This document shows, one piece after another, positions 36,901-50,800 of a DNA stretch of 64,000 bases. Both the position numbers and the translations under genes were made by a program. Source of the DNA: Pleurodeles waltl (lineage: Eukaryota > Chordata > Amphibia > Caudata > Salamandridae); assembly GCF_031143425.1 (NCBI RefSeq), contig NW_027150016.1:1-64000 (forward strand), written 5' to 3'. The stretch's first letter is position 1. Each line of letters opens with the position of its first letter. A model generated the notes under the pieces. That model saw only the letters and a program-made list of their open reading frames with translations, was not told the origin of the DNA and did not search any database.

Positions 36901-39900
36901 TCCCATTCTGAGTAGGGATTTGAAAAAATTTCACATTTTTCATCCAAAAGGTGAAAAAAATCCAAATTTCATCTTTTTAGTCCCAAAAGTGAAAAAACAA
37001 ATTTCAATATTTTTCTTCAAAAAAGTGACAAAGTCCCATTCTGAGTGGGCACTTAGAAAAAAATTCAACTTTTTTCATCCAAAAAGTGAAAAAATCCAAA
37101 TTTCATCTTTTTTAGTCCCAAAAGTAAAAAAATCAAAGTTCATTTTTTTTCTTCAAAAAAGTGACAAAGTCCCATTCTGAGTGGGCACTTAGAAAAAATT
37201 TCTACTTTTTCATGCAAAAAGTGAAAAAATCCAAATTGAATACATTTCTTCAAAAAAGTCGCAAAGTCTCACTCTGAATGGGGACTTAGAAAACATTTCA
37301 ACATTTATCGTCCAAAAAGGGAAAGCATCCAAATTTAATTTTCTTCTGCAAAGAAGCGATAAACTCCCATTCTGACAAGGGACTTGGAAGCTCTTTTAAC
37401 TTTTTACAAAAGTTGAATTTTTTTCTAAGTCCCATCTCATTATGAGATGGGACTTAGAAAAAAATTCAACTTTTGTCTAAGTTGACATGTGTTCCGCTTC
37501 CCATGTCAGAATGGGACATTTCGACTTATTGGATGGAAAGATAAACTTTTTTCATCCAAATAGTGAAAAAGTGAAAATTCATAGTTTTTGTCAAAAATGT
37601 GACAAAGTCCCATTCTGAGTAGGGATTTGAAAAAATTTCACATTTTTCATCCAAAAGGTGAAAAAAATCCAAATTTCATCTTTTTAGTCCCAAAAGTGAA
37701 AAAACAAATTTCAATATTTTTCTTCAAAAAAGTGAAAAAGTCCCATTCTGAGTGGGCACTTAGAAAAAATTTCTACTTTTTCATCCAAAAAGTGAAAAAA
37801 TCCAAATTGAATACATTTCTTCAAAAAAGTCGCAAAGTCCCACTCTGAATGGGGACTTAGAAAACATTTCAACATTTATCATCCAAAAAGGGAAAGCATC
37901 CAAATTTAATTTTCTTCTGCAAAGAAATGATAAACTCCCATTCTGACAAGGGCCTTAGAAGTTCTTTTGACTTTTTACAAAAGTTGAATTTTTTTCTAAG
38001 TCCCATCTCATTATGAGATGGGACTTAGAAAAATATTCAACTTTTGTCTAAGTTGACATGTGTTCCGCTTCCCATGTCAGAATGGGACATTTCGACTTAT
38101 TGGATGGAAAGATAAACTTTTTTGATCCAAATAGTGAAAAAGTGAAAATTCATAGTTTTTGTCAAAAATGTGACAAAGTCCCATTCTGAGTAGGGATTTG
38201 AAAAAATTTCACATTTTTCATCCAAAAGGTGAAAAAAATCCAAATTTCATCTTTTTAGTCCCAAAAGTGAAAAAACAAATTTCAATATTTTTCTTTAAAA
38301 AAGTGACAAAGTCCCATTCTGAGTGGGCACTTAGAAAAAATTTCAACTTTTTTCATCCAAAAAGTGAAAAAATCAAAATTTCAATTTTTTTGTCCCAAAA
38401 TTGAAAAAATCAAATTTCAATTTTTTTCTTCAAAAAAGTGACAAAGTCCCATTCTGAGTGGGCACTTAGAAAAAAAATCTACTTTTTCATCCAAAAAGTG
38501 AAAAAATCCAAATTGAATACATTTCTTCAAAAATGTCGCAAAGTCCACTCTGAATGGGGACTTAGAAAAAATTTCAACATTTATCGTCCAAAAAGGGAAA
38601 GCATCCAAATTTAATTTTCTTCTGCAAAGAAGTGATAAACTCCCATTCTGACAAGGGCCTTAGAAGTTCTTTTGACATTTACAAAAGTTGAATTTTTTTC
38701 TAAGTCCCATCTCATTATGAGATGGGACTTAGAAAAATATTCTACTTTTGTCTAAGTTGACATGTGTTCCGCTTCCCATGTCAGTATGGGACAATTCGAC
38801 TTATTGGATGGAAAGATAAACGTTTTTGATCCAAATAGTGAAAAAGTGAAAATTCATAGTTTTTGTCAAAAATGTGACAAAGTCCCATTCTGAGTAGGGA
38901 TTTGAAAATTTTTCACATTTTTCATCCAAAAGGTGAAAAAAATCAAAATTTCATCTTTTTAGTCCCAAAAGTGAAAAAACAAATTTCAATATTTTTCTTC
39001 AAAAAAGTGACAAAGTCCCATTCTGAGTGGGCACTTAGAAAAAATTTCTACTTTTTCATCCAAAAAGTGAAAAAATCCAAATTGAATACATTTCTTCAAA
39101 AAAGTCGCAATGTCCCACTCTGAATGGTGACTTAGAAAACATTTCAACATTTATCATCCAAAAAGGGAAAGCATCCAAATTTAATTTTCTTCTGCAAAGA
39201 AGTGATAAACTCCCATTCTGACAAGGGCCTTAGAAGTTCTTTTGACTTTTTACAAAAGTTGAATTTTTTTCTAAGTCCCATCTCATTATGAGATGGGACT
39301 TAGAAAAATATTCAACTTTTGTATAAGTTGACATGTGTTCCGCTTCCCATGTCAGAATGGGACATTTCGACTTATTGGATGGAAAGATAAACTTTTTGAT
39401 CCAAATAGTGAAAAAGTGAAAATTCATAGTTTTTGTCAAAAATGTGACAAAGTCCCATTCTGAGTAGGGATTTGAAAAAAATTCACATTTTTCATCCAAA
39501 AGGTGAAAAAAATCCAAATTTCATCTTTTTAGTCCCAAAAGTGAAAAAACAAATTTCAATATATTTCTTCAAAAAAGTGACAAAGTCCCATTCTGAGTGG
39601 GCACTTAGAAAAAATTTCAATTTGTTTTCATCCAAAAAGTGAAAAAATCCAAATTTCATCTTTTTTAGTCCCAAAATTGAAAAAATAAAATTTCAATTTT
39701 TTTCTTCAAAAAAGTGACAAAGTCCCATTCTGAGTGGGCACTTAGAAAAAAATTCTACTTTTTCATCCAAAAAGTGAAAAAATCCAAATTGAATACATTT
39801 CTTCAAAAAAGTCGCAAAGTCCCACTCTGAATGGGGACTTAGAAAAAATTTCAACATTTATCGTCCAAAAAGGGAAAGCATCCAAATTTAATTTTCTTCT

Positions 39901-42900
39901 GCAAAGAAGCGATAAACTCCCATTCTGACAAGGGACTTGGAAGCTCTTTTAACTTTTTACAAAAGTTGAATTTTTTTCTAAGTCCCATCTCATTATGAGA
40001 TGGGACTTAGAAAAAAATTCAACTTTTGTCTAAGTTGACATGTGTTCCGCTTCCCATGTCAGAATGGGACATTTCGACTTATTGGATGGAAAGATAAACT
40101 TTTTTCATCCAAATAGTGAAAAAGTGAAAATTCATAGTTTTTGTCAAAAATGTGACAAAGTCCCATTCTGAGTAGGGATTTGAAAAAATTTCACATTTTT
40201 CATCCAAAAGGTGAAAAAAATCCAAATTTCATCTTTTTAGTCCCAAAAGTGAAAAAACAAATTTCAATATTTTTCTTCAAAAAAGTGACAAAGTCCCATT
40301 CTGAGTGGGCACTTAGAAAAAAATTCAACTTTTTTCATCCAAAAAGTGAAAAAATCCAAATTTCATCTTTTTTAGTCCCAAAGGTAAAAAAATCAAAGTT
40401 CATTTTTTTTCTTCAAAAAAGTGACAAAGTCCCATTCTGAGTGGGCACTTAGAAAAAATTTCTACTTTTTCATCCAAAAAGTGAAAAAATCCAAATTGAA
40501 TACATTTCTTCAAAAAAGTCGCAAAGTCTCACTCTGAATGGGGACTTAGAAAACATTTCAACATTTATCATCCAAAAAGGGAAAGCATCCAAATTTAATT
40601 TTCTTCTGCAAAGAAGTGATAAACTCCCATTCTGACAAGGGCGTTAGAAGTTCTTTTGACTTTTTACAAAAGTTGAATTTTTTTCTAAGTCCCATCTCAT
40701 TATGAGATGGGACTTAGAAAAATATTCAGCTTTTGTCTAAGTTGACATGTGTTCCGCTTCCCATGTCAGAATGGGACATTTCAACTTATTGGATGGAAAG
40801 ATAAACTTTTTTGATCCAAATAGTGAAAAAGTGAATATTCATAGTTTTTGTCAAAAATGTGACAAAGTCCCATTCTGAGTAGGGATTTGAAAAAATTTCA
40901 CATTTTTCATCCAAAAGGTGAAAAAAATCAAAATTTCATCTTTTTAGTCCCAAAAGTGAAAAAACAAATTTCAATATTTTTCTTCAAAAAAGTGACAAAG
41001 TCCCATTCTGAGTGGGCACTTAGAAAAAATTTCAACTTTTTTCATCCAAAAAGTGAAAAAATCAAAATTTCAATTTTTTAGTCCCAAAATTGAAAAAATC
41101 AAATTTCAATTTTTTTCTTCAAAAAAGTCACAAAGTCCCATTCTGAGTGGGCACTTAGAAAAAAAATCTACTTTTTCATCCAAAAAGTGAAAAAATCCAA
41201 ATTGAATACATTTCTTCAAAAATGTCGCAAAGTCCCACTCTGAATGGGGACTTAGAAAAAATTTAAACATTTATCGTCCAAAAAGGGAAAGCATCCAAAT
41301 TTAATTTTCTTCTGCAAAGAAGTGATAAACTCCCATTCTGACAAGGGCCTTAGAAGTTCTTTTGACATTTACAAAAGTTGAATTTTTTTCTAATTCCCAT
41401 CTCATTATGAGATGGGACTTAGAAAAATATTCAATATTTGTCTAAGTTGACATGTGTTCCGCTTCCCTTGTCAGAATGGGACATTTCGACTTATTGGATG
41501 GAAAGATAAACTTTTTTGATCCAAATAGTGAAAAAGTGAAAATTCATAGTTTTTGTCAAAAATGTGACAAAGTCCCATTCTGAGTAGGGATTTGAAAAAA
41601 TTTCACATTTTTCATCCAAAAGGTGAAAAAAATCCAAATTTCATCTTTTTAGTCCCAAAAGTGAAAAAACAAATTTCAATATTTTTCGTCAAAAAAGTGA
41701 CAAAGTCCCATTCTGAGTGGGCACTTAGAAAAAAATGTAACTTTTTTCATCCAAAAAGTGAAAAAATCCAAATTTCATCTTTTTTAGTCCCAAAAGTGAA
41801 AAAATCAAATTGCAATTTTTTTCTTCAAAAAAGTGACAAAGTCCCATTCTGAGTGGGCACTTAAATTTTTTTTCGACTTTTTCATCCAAAAAGTGAAAAA
41901 ATCCAAATTCAATACATTTCTTCAAAAAAGTCGCAAAGTCCCACTCTGAATGGGGACTTAGAAAAAATTTCAACATTTATCGTCCAAAAAGTGAAAGCAT
42001 CCAAATTTAATTTTCTTCTGCAAAGAAGCGATAAACTCCCATTCTGACAAGGGACTTGAAAGCTCTTTTGACTTTTTACAAAAGTTGAATTTTTTTCTAA
42101 GTCCCATCTCATTATGAGATGGGACTTAGAAAAATATTCAACTTTTGTCTAAGTTGACATGTGTTCCGCTTCCCATGTCAGAATGGGACATTTCGACTTA
42201 TTGGATGGAAAGATAAACTTTTTTGATCCAAATAGTGAAAAAGTGAAAATTCATAGTTTTTGTCAAAAATGTGACAAAGTCCCATTCTGAGTATTGATTT
42301 GAAAAATTTTCACATTTTTCATCTAAAAGGTGAAAAAAATCCAAATTTCATCTTTTTAGTCCCAAAAGTGAAAAAACAAATTTCAATATTTTTCTTCAAA
42401 AAAGTGACAAAGTCCCATTCTGAGTGGGCACTTAGAAAAAATTTCAACTTTTTTCATCCAAAAAGTGAAAAAATCAAAATTTCAATTTTTTAGTCCCAAA
42501 ATTGAAAAAATCAAATTTCAATTTTTTTCTTCAAAAAAGTGACAAAGTCCCATTCTGAGTGGGCACTTAGAAAAAAAATCTACTTTTTCATCCAAAAAGT
42601 GAAAAAATCCAAATTGAATACATTTCTTCAAAAATGTCGCAAAGTCCCACTCTGAATGGGGACTTAGAAAAAATTTCAACATTTATCGTCCAAAAAGGGA
42701 AAGCATCCAAATTTAATTTTCTTCTGCAAAGAAGTGATAAACTCCCATTCTGACAAGGGCCTTAGAAGTTCTTTTGACTTTTTACAAAAGTTGAATTTTT
42801 TTCTAAGTCCCATCTCATTATGAGATGGGACTTAGAAAAATATTCAACTTTTGTATAAGTTGACATCTGTTCCGCTTCCCATGTCAGAATGGGACATTTC

Positions 42901-44415
42901 GACTTATTGGATGGAAAGATAAACTTTTTTGATCCAAATAGTGAAAAAGTGAAAATTCATAGTTTTTGTCAAAAATGTGACAAAGTCCCATTCTGAGTAG
43001 GGATTTGAAAAAATTTCACATTTTTCATCCAAAAGGTGAAAAAAATCCAAATTTCATCTTTTTAGTCCCAAAAGTGAAAAAACAAATTTCAATATATTTC
43101 ATCAAAAAAGTGACAAAGTCCCATTCTGAGTGGGCACTTAGAAAAAATTTCAATTTGTTTTCATCCAAAAAGTGAAAAAATCCAAATTTCATCTTTTTTA
43201 GTCCCAAAATTGAAAAAATAAAATTTCAATTTTTTTCTTCAAAAAAGTGACAAAGTCCCATTCTGAGTGGGCACTTAGAAAAAAATTCTACTTTTTCATC
43301 CAAAAAGTGAAAAAATCCAAATTGAATACATTTCTTCAAAAAAGTCGCAAAGTCCCACTCTGAATGGGGACTTAGAAAAAATTTCAACATTTATCGTCCA
43401 AAAAGGGAAAGCATCCAAATTTAATTTTCTTCTGCAAAGAAGCGATAAACTCCCATTCTGACAAGGGACTTGGAAGCTCTTTTAACTTTTTACAAAAGTT
43501 GAATTTTTTTCTAAGTCCCATCTCATTATGAGATGGGACTTAGAAAAAAATTCAACTTTTGTCTAAGTTGACATGTGTTCCGCTTCCCATGTCAGAATGG
43601 GACATTTCGACTTATTGGATGGAAAGATAAACTTTTTTCATCCAAATAGTGAAAAAGTGAAAATTCATAGTTTTTGTCAAAAATGTGACAAAGTCCCATT
43701 CTGAGTAGGGATGTGAAAAAATTTCACATTTTTCATCCAAAAGGTGAAAAAATCCAAATTTCATCTTTTTAGTCCCAAAAGTGAAAAAACAAATTTCAAT
43801 ATTTTTCTTCAAAAAAGTGACAAAGTCCCATTCTGAGTGGGCACTTAGAAAAAATTTCTTCTTTTTCATCCAAAAAGTGAAAAAATCCAAATTGAATACA
43901 TTTCTTCAAAAAAGTCGCAAAGTCCCACTCTGAATGGGGACTTAGAAAAAATTTCAACATTTATCATCCAAAAAGGGAAAGCATCCAAATTTAATTTTCT
44001 TCTGCAAAGAAATGATAAACTCCCATTCTGACAAGGGCCTTAGAAGTTCTTTTGACTTTTTACAAAAGTTGAATTTTTTTCTAAGTCCCATCTCATTATG
44101 AGATGGGACTTAGAAAAATATTCAACTTTTGTCTAAGTTGACATGTGTTCCGCTTCCCATGTCAGAATGGGACATTTCGACTTATTGGATGGAAAGATAA
44201 ACTTTTTTGATCCAAATAGTGAAAAAGTGAAAATTCATAGTTTTTGTCAAAAATGTGACAAAGTCCCATTCTGAGTATTGATTTGAAAAATTTTCAAATT
44301 TTTCATCTAAAAGGTGAAAAAAATCCAAATTTCATCTTTTTAGTCCCAAAAGTGAAAAAACAAATTTCAATATTTTTCTTCAAAAAAGTGACAAAGTCCC
44401 ATTCTGAGTGGACAC
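26300..44415. repeat. 18.1-kb higher-order block, copy 1 (27 units)
   Basis: Monomer starts after the left boundary: 26720, 27427, 28132, 28702, 29409, 30115, 30685, 31390, 32095, 32800, 33504, 34075, 34782, 35489, 36193, 36901, 37608, 38179, 38883, 39453, 40161, 40868, 41573, 42280, 42986, 43694, 44264. The same unit order, lengths and private variants recur 18.11-18.13 kb downstream. Shared markers include GATGAACG near 28065/46178, the AATCCC variant near 29622/47737, ATTCAAAGTTT near 31363/49475, TTTAGACCC near 32876/50990, TCTAAGTAGGG near 34081/52202, AAAGCTGAA near 35291/53412, CATGCAAAAAG near 37211/55334, CCCAAAGGT near 40377/58504 and GACATCTGTTCC near 42861/60990. Boundaries are approximate because adjoining units are also homologous. 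Confidence 0.88.
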
Positions 44416-44834
44416 TTAGAAAAAATTTCAACTTTTTCATCCAAAAAGTGAAAAAATCCAAATTGAATACATTTCTTCAAAAAAGTCGCAAAGTCCCACT
44501 CTGAATGGGGACTTAGAAAAAATTTCAACATTTATCGTCCAAAAAGGGAAAGCATCCAAATTTAATTTTCTTCTGCAAAGAAGCGATAAACTCCCATTCT
44601 GACAAGGGACTTGGAAGCTCTTTTAACTTTTTACAAAAGTTGAATTTTTTTCTAAGTCCCATCTCATTATGAGATGGGACTTAGAAAAAAATTCAACTTT
44701 TGTCTAAGTTGACATGTGTTCCGCTTCCCATGTCAGAATGGGACATTTCGACTTATTGGATGGAAAGATAAACTTTTTTCATCCAAATAGTGAAAAAGTG
44801 AAAATTCATAGTTTTTGTCAAAAATGTGACAAAG
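44264..44834. repeat. Chimeric short monomer at the join of the two 18.1-kb blocks
   Basis: The first ~145 bp (TATTGATTTG, TTTTCAAATTTTTCATCTAA, GAGTGGACAC) match the unit at 62390. The rest (no sub-repeat 2, CGTCCAAAAAGGG, GAAGCGATA, GGGACTTGGAAGCTC, perfect palindrome from 44633) matches the kind of unit at 26150. One base pattern (TTTCAACTTTTTC rather than TTTCTACTTTTTC) differs from 26150, so the right-hand parent may have been a close relative of it. Confidence 0.82.
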
Positions 44835-47800
44835 TCCCATTCTGAGTAGGGATTTGAAAAAATTTCACATTTTTCATCCAAAAGGTGAAAAAAATCCAAA
44901 TTTCATCTTTTTAGTCCCAAAAGTGAAAAAACAAATTTCAATATTTTTCTTCAAAAAAGTGACAAAGTCCCATTCTGAGTGGGCACTTAGAAAAAAATTC
45001 AACTTTTTTCATCCAAAAAGTGAAAATATCCAAATTTCATCTTTTTTAGTCCCAAAAGTAAAAAAATCAAAGTTCATTTTTTTTCTTCAAAAAAGTGACA
45101 AAGTCCCATTCTGAGTGGGCACTTAGAAAAAATTTCTACTTTTTCATCCAAAAGTGAAAAAATCCAAATTGAATACATTTCTACAAAAAAGTCGCAAAGT
45201 CCCACTCTGAATGGGGACTTAGAAAACATTTCAACATTTATCATCCAAAAAGGGAAAGCATCCAAATTAATTTTCTTCTGCAAAGAAATGATAAACTCCC
45301 ATTCTGACAAGGGCCTTAGAAGTTCTTTTGACTTTTTACAAAGTTGAATTTTTTTCTAAGTCCCATCTCATTATGAGATGGGACTTAGAAAAATATTCAA
45401 CTTTTGTCTAAGTTGACATGTGTTCCGCTTCCCATGTCAGAATGGGACATTTCGACTTATTGGATGGAAAGATAAACTTTTTTGATCCAAATAGTGAAAA
45501 AGTGAAAATTCATAGTTTTTGTCAAAAATGTGACAAAGTCCCATTCTGAGTAGGGATTTGAAAAAATTTCACATTTTTCATCCAAAAGGTGAAAAAAATC
45601 CAAATTTCATCTTTTTAGTCCCAAAAGTGAAAAAACAAATTTCAATATTTTTCTTTAAAAAAGTGACAAAGTCCCATTCTGAGTGGGCACTTAGAAAAAA
45701 TTTCAACTTTTTTCATCCAAAAAGTGAAAAAATCAAAATTTCAATTTTTTAGTCCCAAAATTGAAAAAATCAAATTTCAATTTTTTTCTTCAAAAAAGTG
45801 ACAAAGTCCCATTCTGAGTGGGCACTTAGAAAAAAAATCTACTTTTTCATCCAAAAAGTGAAAAAATCCAAATTGAATACATTTCTTCAAAAATGTCGCA
45901 AAGTCCCACTCTGAATGGGGACTTAGAAAAAATTTCAACATTTATCGTCCAAAAAGGGAAAGCATCCAAATTTAATTTTCTTCTGCAAAGAAGTGATAAA
46001 CTCCCATTCTGACAAGGGCCTTAGAAGTTCTTTTGACATTTACAAAAGTTGAATTTTTTTCTAAGTCCCATCTCATTATGAGATGGGACTTAGAAAAATA
46101 TTCTACTTTTGTCTAAGTTGACATGTGTTCCGCTTCCCATGTCAGTATGGGACAATTCGACTTATTGGATGGAAAGATGAACGTTTTTGATCCAAATAGT
46201 GAAAAAGTGAAAATTCATAGTTTTTGTCAAAAATGTGACAAAGTCCCATTCTGAGTAGGGATTTGAAAATTTTCACATTTTTCATCCAAAAGGTGAAAAA
46301 AATCAAAATTTCATCTTTTTAGTCCCAAAAGTGAAAAAACAAATTTCAATATTTTTCTTCAAAAAAGTGACAAAGTCCCATTCTGAGTGGGCACTTAGAA
46401 AAAATTTCTACTTTTTCATCCAAAAAGTGAAAAAATCCAAATTGAATACATTTCTTCAAAAAAGTCGCAAAGTCCCACTCTGAATGGGGACTTAGAAAAC
46501 ATTTCAACATTTATCATCCAAAAAGGGAAAGCATCCAAATTTAATTTTCTTCTGCAAAGAAGTGATAAACTCCCATTCTGACAAGGGCCTTAGAAGTTCT
46601 TTTGACTTTTTACAAAAGTTGAATTTTTTTCTAAGTCCCATCTCATTATGAGATGGGACTTAGAAAAATATTCAACTTTTTGTATAAGTTGACATGTGTT
46701 CCGCTTCCCATGTCAGAATGGGACATTTCGACTTATTGGATGGAAAGATAAACTTTTTTGATCCAAATAGTGAAAAAGTGAAAATTCATAGTTTTTTGTC
46801 AAAAATGTGACAAAGTCCCATTCTGAGTAGGGATTTGAAAAAATTTCACATTTTTCATCCAAAAGGTGAAAAAAATCCAAATTTCATCTTTTTAGTCCCA
46901 AAAGTGAAAAAACAAATTTCAATATATTTCTTCAAAAAAGTGACAAAGTCCCATTCTGAGTGGGCACTTAGAAAAAATTTCAATTTGTTTTCATCCAAAA
47001 AGTGAAAAAATCCAAATTTCATCTTTTTTAGTCCCAAAATTGAAAAAATAAAATTTCAATTTTTTTCTTCAAAAAAGTGACAAAGTCCCATTCTGAGTGG
47101 GCACTTAGAAAAAAATTCTACTTTTTCATCCAAAAAGTGAAAAAATCCAAATTGAATACATTTCTTCAAAAAAGTCGCAAAGTCCCACTCTGAATGGGGA
47201 CTTAGAAAAAATTTCAACATTTATCGTCCAAAAAGGGAAAGCATCCAAATTTAATTTTCTTCTGCAAAGAAGCGATAAACTCCCATTCTGACAAGGGACT
47301 TGGAAGCTCTTTTAACTTTTTACAAAAGTTGAATTTTTTTCTAAGTCCCATCTCATTATGAGATGGGACTTAGAAAAAAATTCAACTTTTGTCTAAGTTG
47401 ACATGTGTTCCGCTTCCCATGTCAGAATGGGACATTTCGACTTATTGGATGGAAAGATAAACTTTTTTCATCCAAATAGTGAAAAAGTGAAAATTCATAG
47501 TTTTTGTCAAAAATGTGACAAAGTCCCATTCTGAGTAGGGATTTGAAAAAATTTCACATTTTTCATCCAAAAGGTGAAAAAAATCCAAATTTCATCTTTT
47601 TAGTCCCAAAAGTGAAAAAACAAATTTCAATATTTTTCTTCAAAAAAGTGACAAAGTCCCATTCTGAGTGGGCACTTAGAAAAAAATTCAACTTTTTTCA
47701 TCCAAAAAGTGAAAAAATCCAAATTTCATCTTTTTTAATCCCAAAAGTAAAAAAATCAAAGTTCATTTTTTTTCTTCAAAAAAGTGACAAAGTCCCATTC

Positions 47801-50800
47801 TGAGTGGGCACTTAGAAAAAAAATCTACTTTTTCATCCAAAAAGTGAAAAAATCCAAATTGAATACATTTCTTCAAAAATGTCGCAAAGTCCCACTCTGA
47901 ATGGGGACTTAGAAAAAATTTCAACATTTATCGTCCAAAAAGGGAAAGCATCCAAATTTAATTTTCTTCTGCAAAGAAGTGATAAACTCCCATTCTGACA
48001 AGGGCCTTAGAAGTTCTTTTGACATTTACAAAAGTTGAATTTTTTTCTAAGTCCCATCTCATTATGAGATGGGACTTAGAAAAATATTCTACTTTTGTCT
48101 AAGTTGACATGTGTTCCGCTTCCCATGTCAGTATGGGACAATTCGACTTATTGGATGGAAAGATAAACGTTTTTGATCCAAATAGTGAAAAAGTGAAAAT
48201 TCATAGTTTTTGTCAAAAATGTGACAAAGTCCCATTCTGAGTAGGGATTTGAACATTTTTCACATTTTTCATCCAAAAGGTGAAAAAAATCAAAATTTCA
48301 TCTTTTTAGTCCCAAAAGTGAAAAAACAAATTTCAATATTTTTCTTCAAAAAAGTGACAAAGTCCCATTCTGAGTGGGCACTTAGAAAAAATTTCTACTT
48401 TTTCATCCAAAAAGTGAAAAAATCCAAATTGAATACATTTCTTCAAAAAAGTCGCAAAGTCCCACTCTGAATGGGGACTTAGAAAAAATTTCAACATTTA
48501 TCGTCCAAAAGGGAAAGCATCCAAATTTAATTTTCTTCTGCAAAGAAGCGATAAACTCCCATTCTGACAAGGGACTTGGAAGCTCTTTTAACTTTTTACA
48601 AAAGTTGAATTTTTTTCTAAGTCCCATCTCATTATGAGATGGGACTTAGAAAAAAATTCAACTTTTGTCTAAGTTGACATGTGTTCCGCTTCCCATGTCA
48701 GAATGGGACATTTCGACTTATTGGATGGAAAGATAAACTTTTTTCATCCAAATAGTGAAAAAGTGAAAATTCATAGTTTTTGTCAAAAATGTGACAAAGT
48801 CCCATTCTGAGTAGGGATTTGAAAACATTTCACATTTTTCATCCAAAAGGTGAAAAAAATCCAATTTCATCTTTTTAGTCCCAAAAGTGAAAAAACAAAT
48901 TTCAATATTTTTCTTCAAAAAAGTGACAAAGTCCCATTCTGAGTGGGCACTTAGAAAAAAATTCAACTTTTTTCATCCAAAAAGTGAAAATATCCAAATT
49001 TCATCTTTTTTAGTCCCAAAAGTAAAAAAATCAAAGTTCATTTTTTTTCTTCAAAAAGTGACAAAGTCCCATTCTGAGTGGGCACTTAGAAAAAATTTCT
49101 ACTTTTTCATCCAAAAAGTGAAAAAATCCAAATTGAATACATTTCTTCAAAAAAGTCGCAAAGTCCCACTCTGAATGGGGACTTAGAAAACATTTCAACA
49201 TTTATCATCCAAAAAGGGAAAGCATCCAAATTTAATTTTCTTCTGCAAAGAAATGATAATCTCCCATTCTGACAAGGGCCTTAGAAGTTCTTTTGACTTT
49301 TTACAAAAGTTGAATTTTTTTCTAAGTCCCATCTCATTATGAGATGGGACTTAGAAAAATATTCAACTTTTGTCTAAGTTGACATGTGTTCCGCTTCCCA
49401 TGTCAGAATGGGACATTTCGACTTATTGGATGGAAAGATAAACTTTTTTGATCCAAATAGTGAAAAAGTGAAAATTCAAAGTTTTTGTCAAAAATGTGAC
49501 AAAGTCCCATTCTGAGTAGGGATTTGAAAAAATTTCACATTTTTCATCCAAAAGGTGAAAAAAATCCAAATTTCATCTTTTTAGTCCCAAAAGTGAAAAA
49601 ACAAATTTCAATATTTTTCTTTAAAAAAGTGACAAAGTCCCATTCTGAGTGGGCACTTAGAAAAAATTTCAACTTTTTTCATCCAAAAAGTGAAAAAATC
49701 AAAATTTCAATTTTTTAGTCCCAAAATTGAAAAAATCAAATTTCAATTTTTTTCTTCAAAAAAGTGACAAAGTCCCATTCTGAGTGGGCACTTAGAAAAA
49801 ATTTCGACTTTTTCATCCAAAAAGTGAAAAATCCAAATTGAATACATTTCTTCAAAAAAGTCGCAAAGTCCCACTCTGAATGGGGACTTAGAAAAAATTT
49901 CAACATTTATCGTCCAAAAAGTGAAAGCATCCAAATTTAATTTTCTTCTGCAAAGAAGCGATAAACTCCCATTCTGACAAGGGACTTGGAAGCTCTTTTG
50001 ACTTTTTACAAAAGTTGAATTTTTTTCTAAGTCCCATCTCATTATGAGATGGGACTTAGAAAAAAATTCAACTTTTGTCTAAGTTGACATGTGTTCCGCT
50101 TCCCATGTCAGAATGGGACATTTCGACTTATTGGATGGAAAGATAAACTTTTTTGATCCAAATAGTGAAAAAGTGAAAATTCATAGTTTTTGTCAAAAAT
50201 GTGACAAAGTCCCATTCTGAGTAGGGATTTGAAAAAATTTCAAATTTTTCATCCAAAAGGTGAAAAAAATCCAAATTTCATCTTTTTCGTCCCAAAAGTG
50301 AAAAAACAAATTTCAATATTTTTCTTCAAAAAGTGACAAAGTCCCATTCTGAGTGGGCACTTAGAAAAAAAATCAACTTTGTTCATCCAAAAAGTGAAAA
50401 AATCCAAATTTCAATTTTTTAGTCCCAAAATTGAAAAAATCAAATTTCATTTTTTTTCTTCAAAAAAGTGACAAAGTCCCATTCTGAGTGGGCACTTAGA
50501 AAAAATTTCTACTTTTTCATCCAAAAAGTGAAAAAATCCAAATTGAATACATTTCTTCAAAAAAGTCGCAAAGTCCCACTCTGAATGGGGACTTAGAAAA
50601 CATTTCAACATTTATCATCCAAAAAGGGAAAGCATCCAAATTTAATTTTCTTCTGCAAAGAAGTGATAAACTCCCATTCTGACAAGGGCCTTAGAAGTTC
50701 TTTTGACTTTTTACAAAAGTTGAATTTTTTCTAAGTCCCATCTCATTATGAGATGGGACTTAGAAAAATATTCAACTTTTGTCTAAGTTGACATGTGTTC

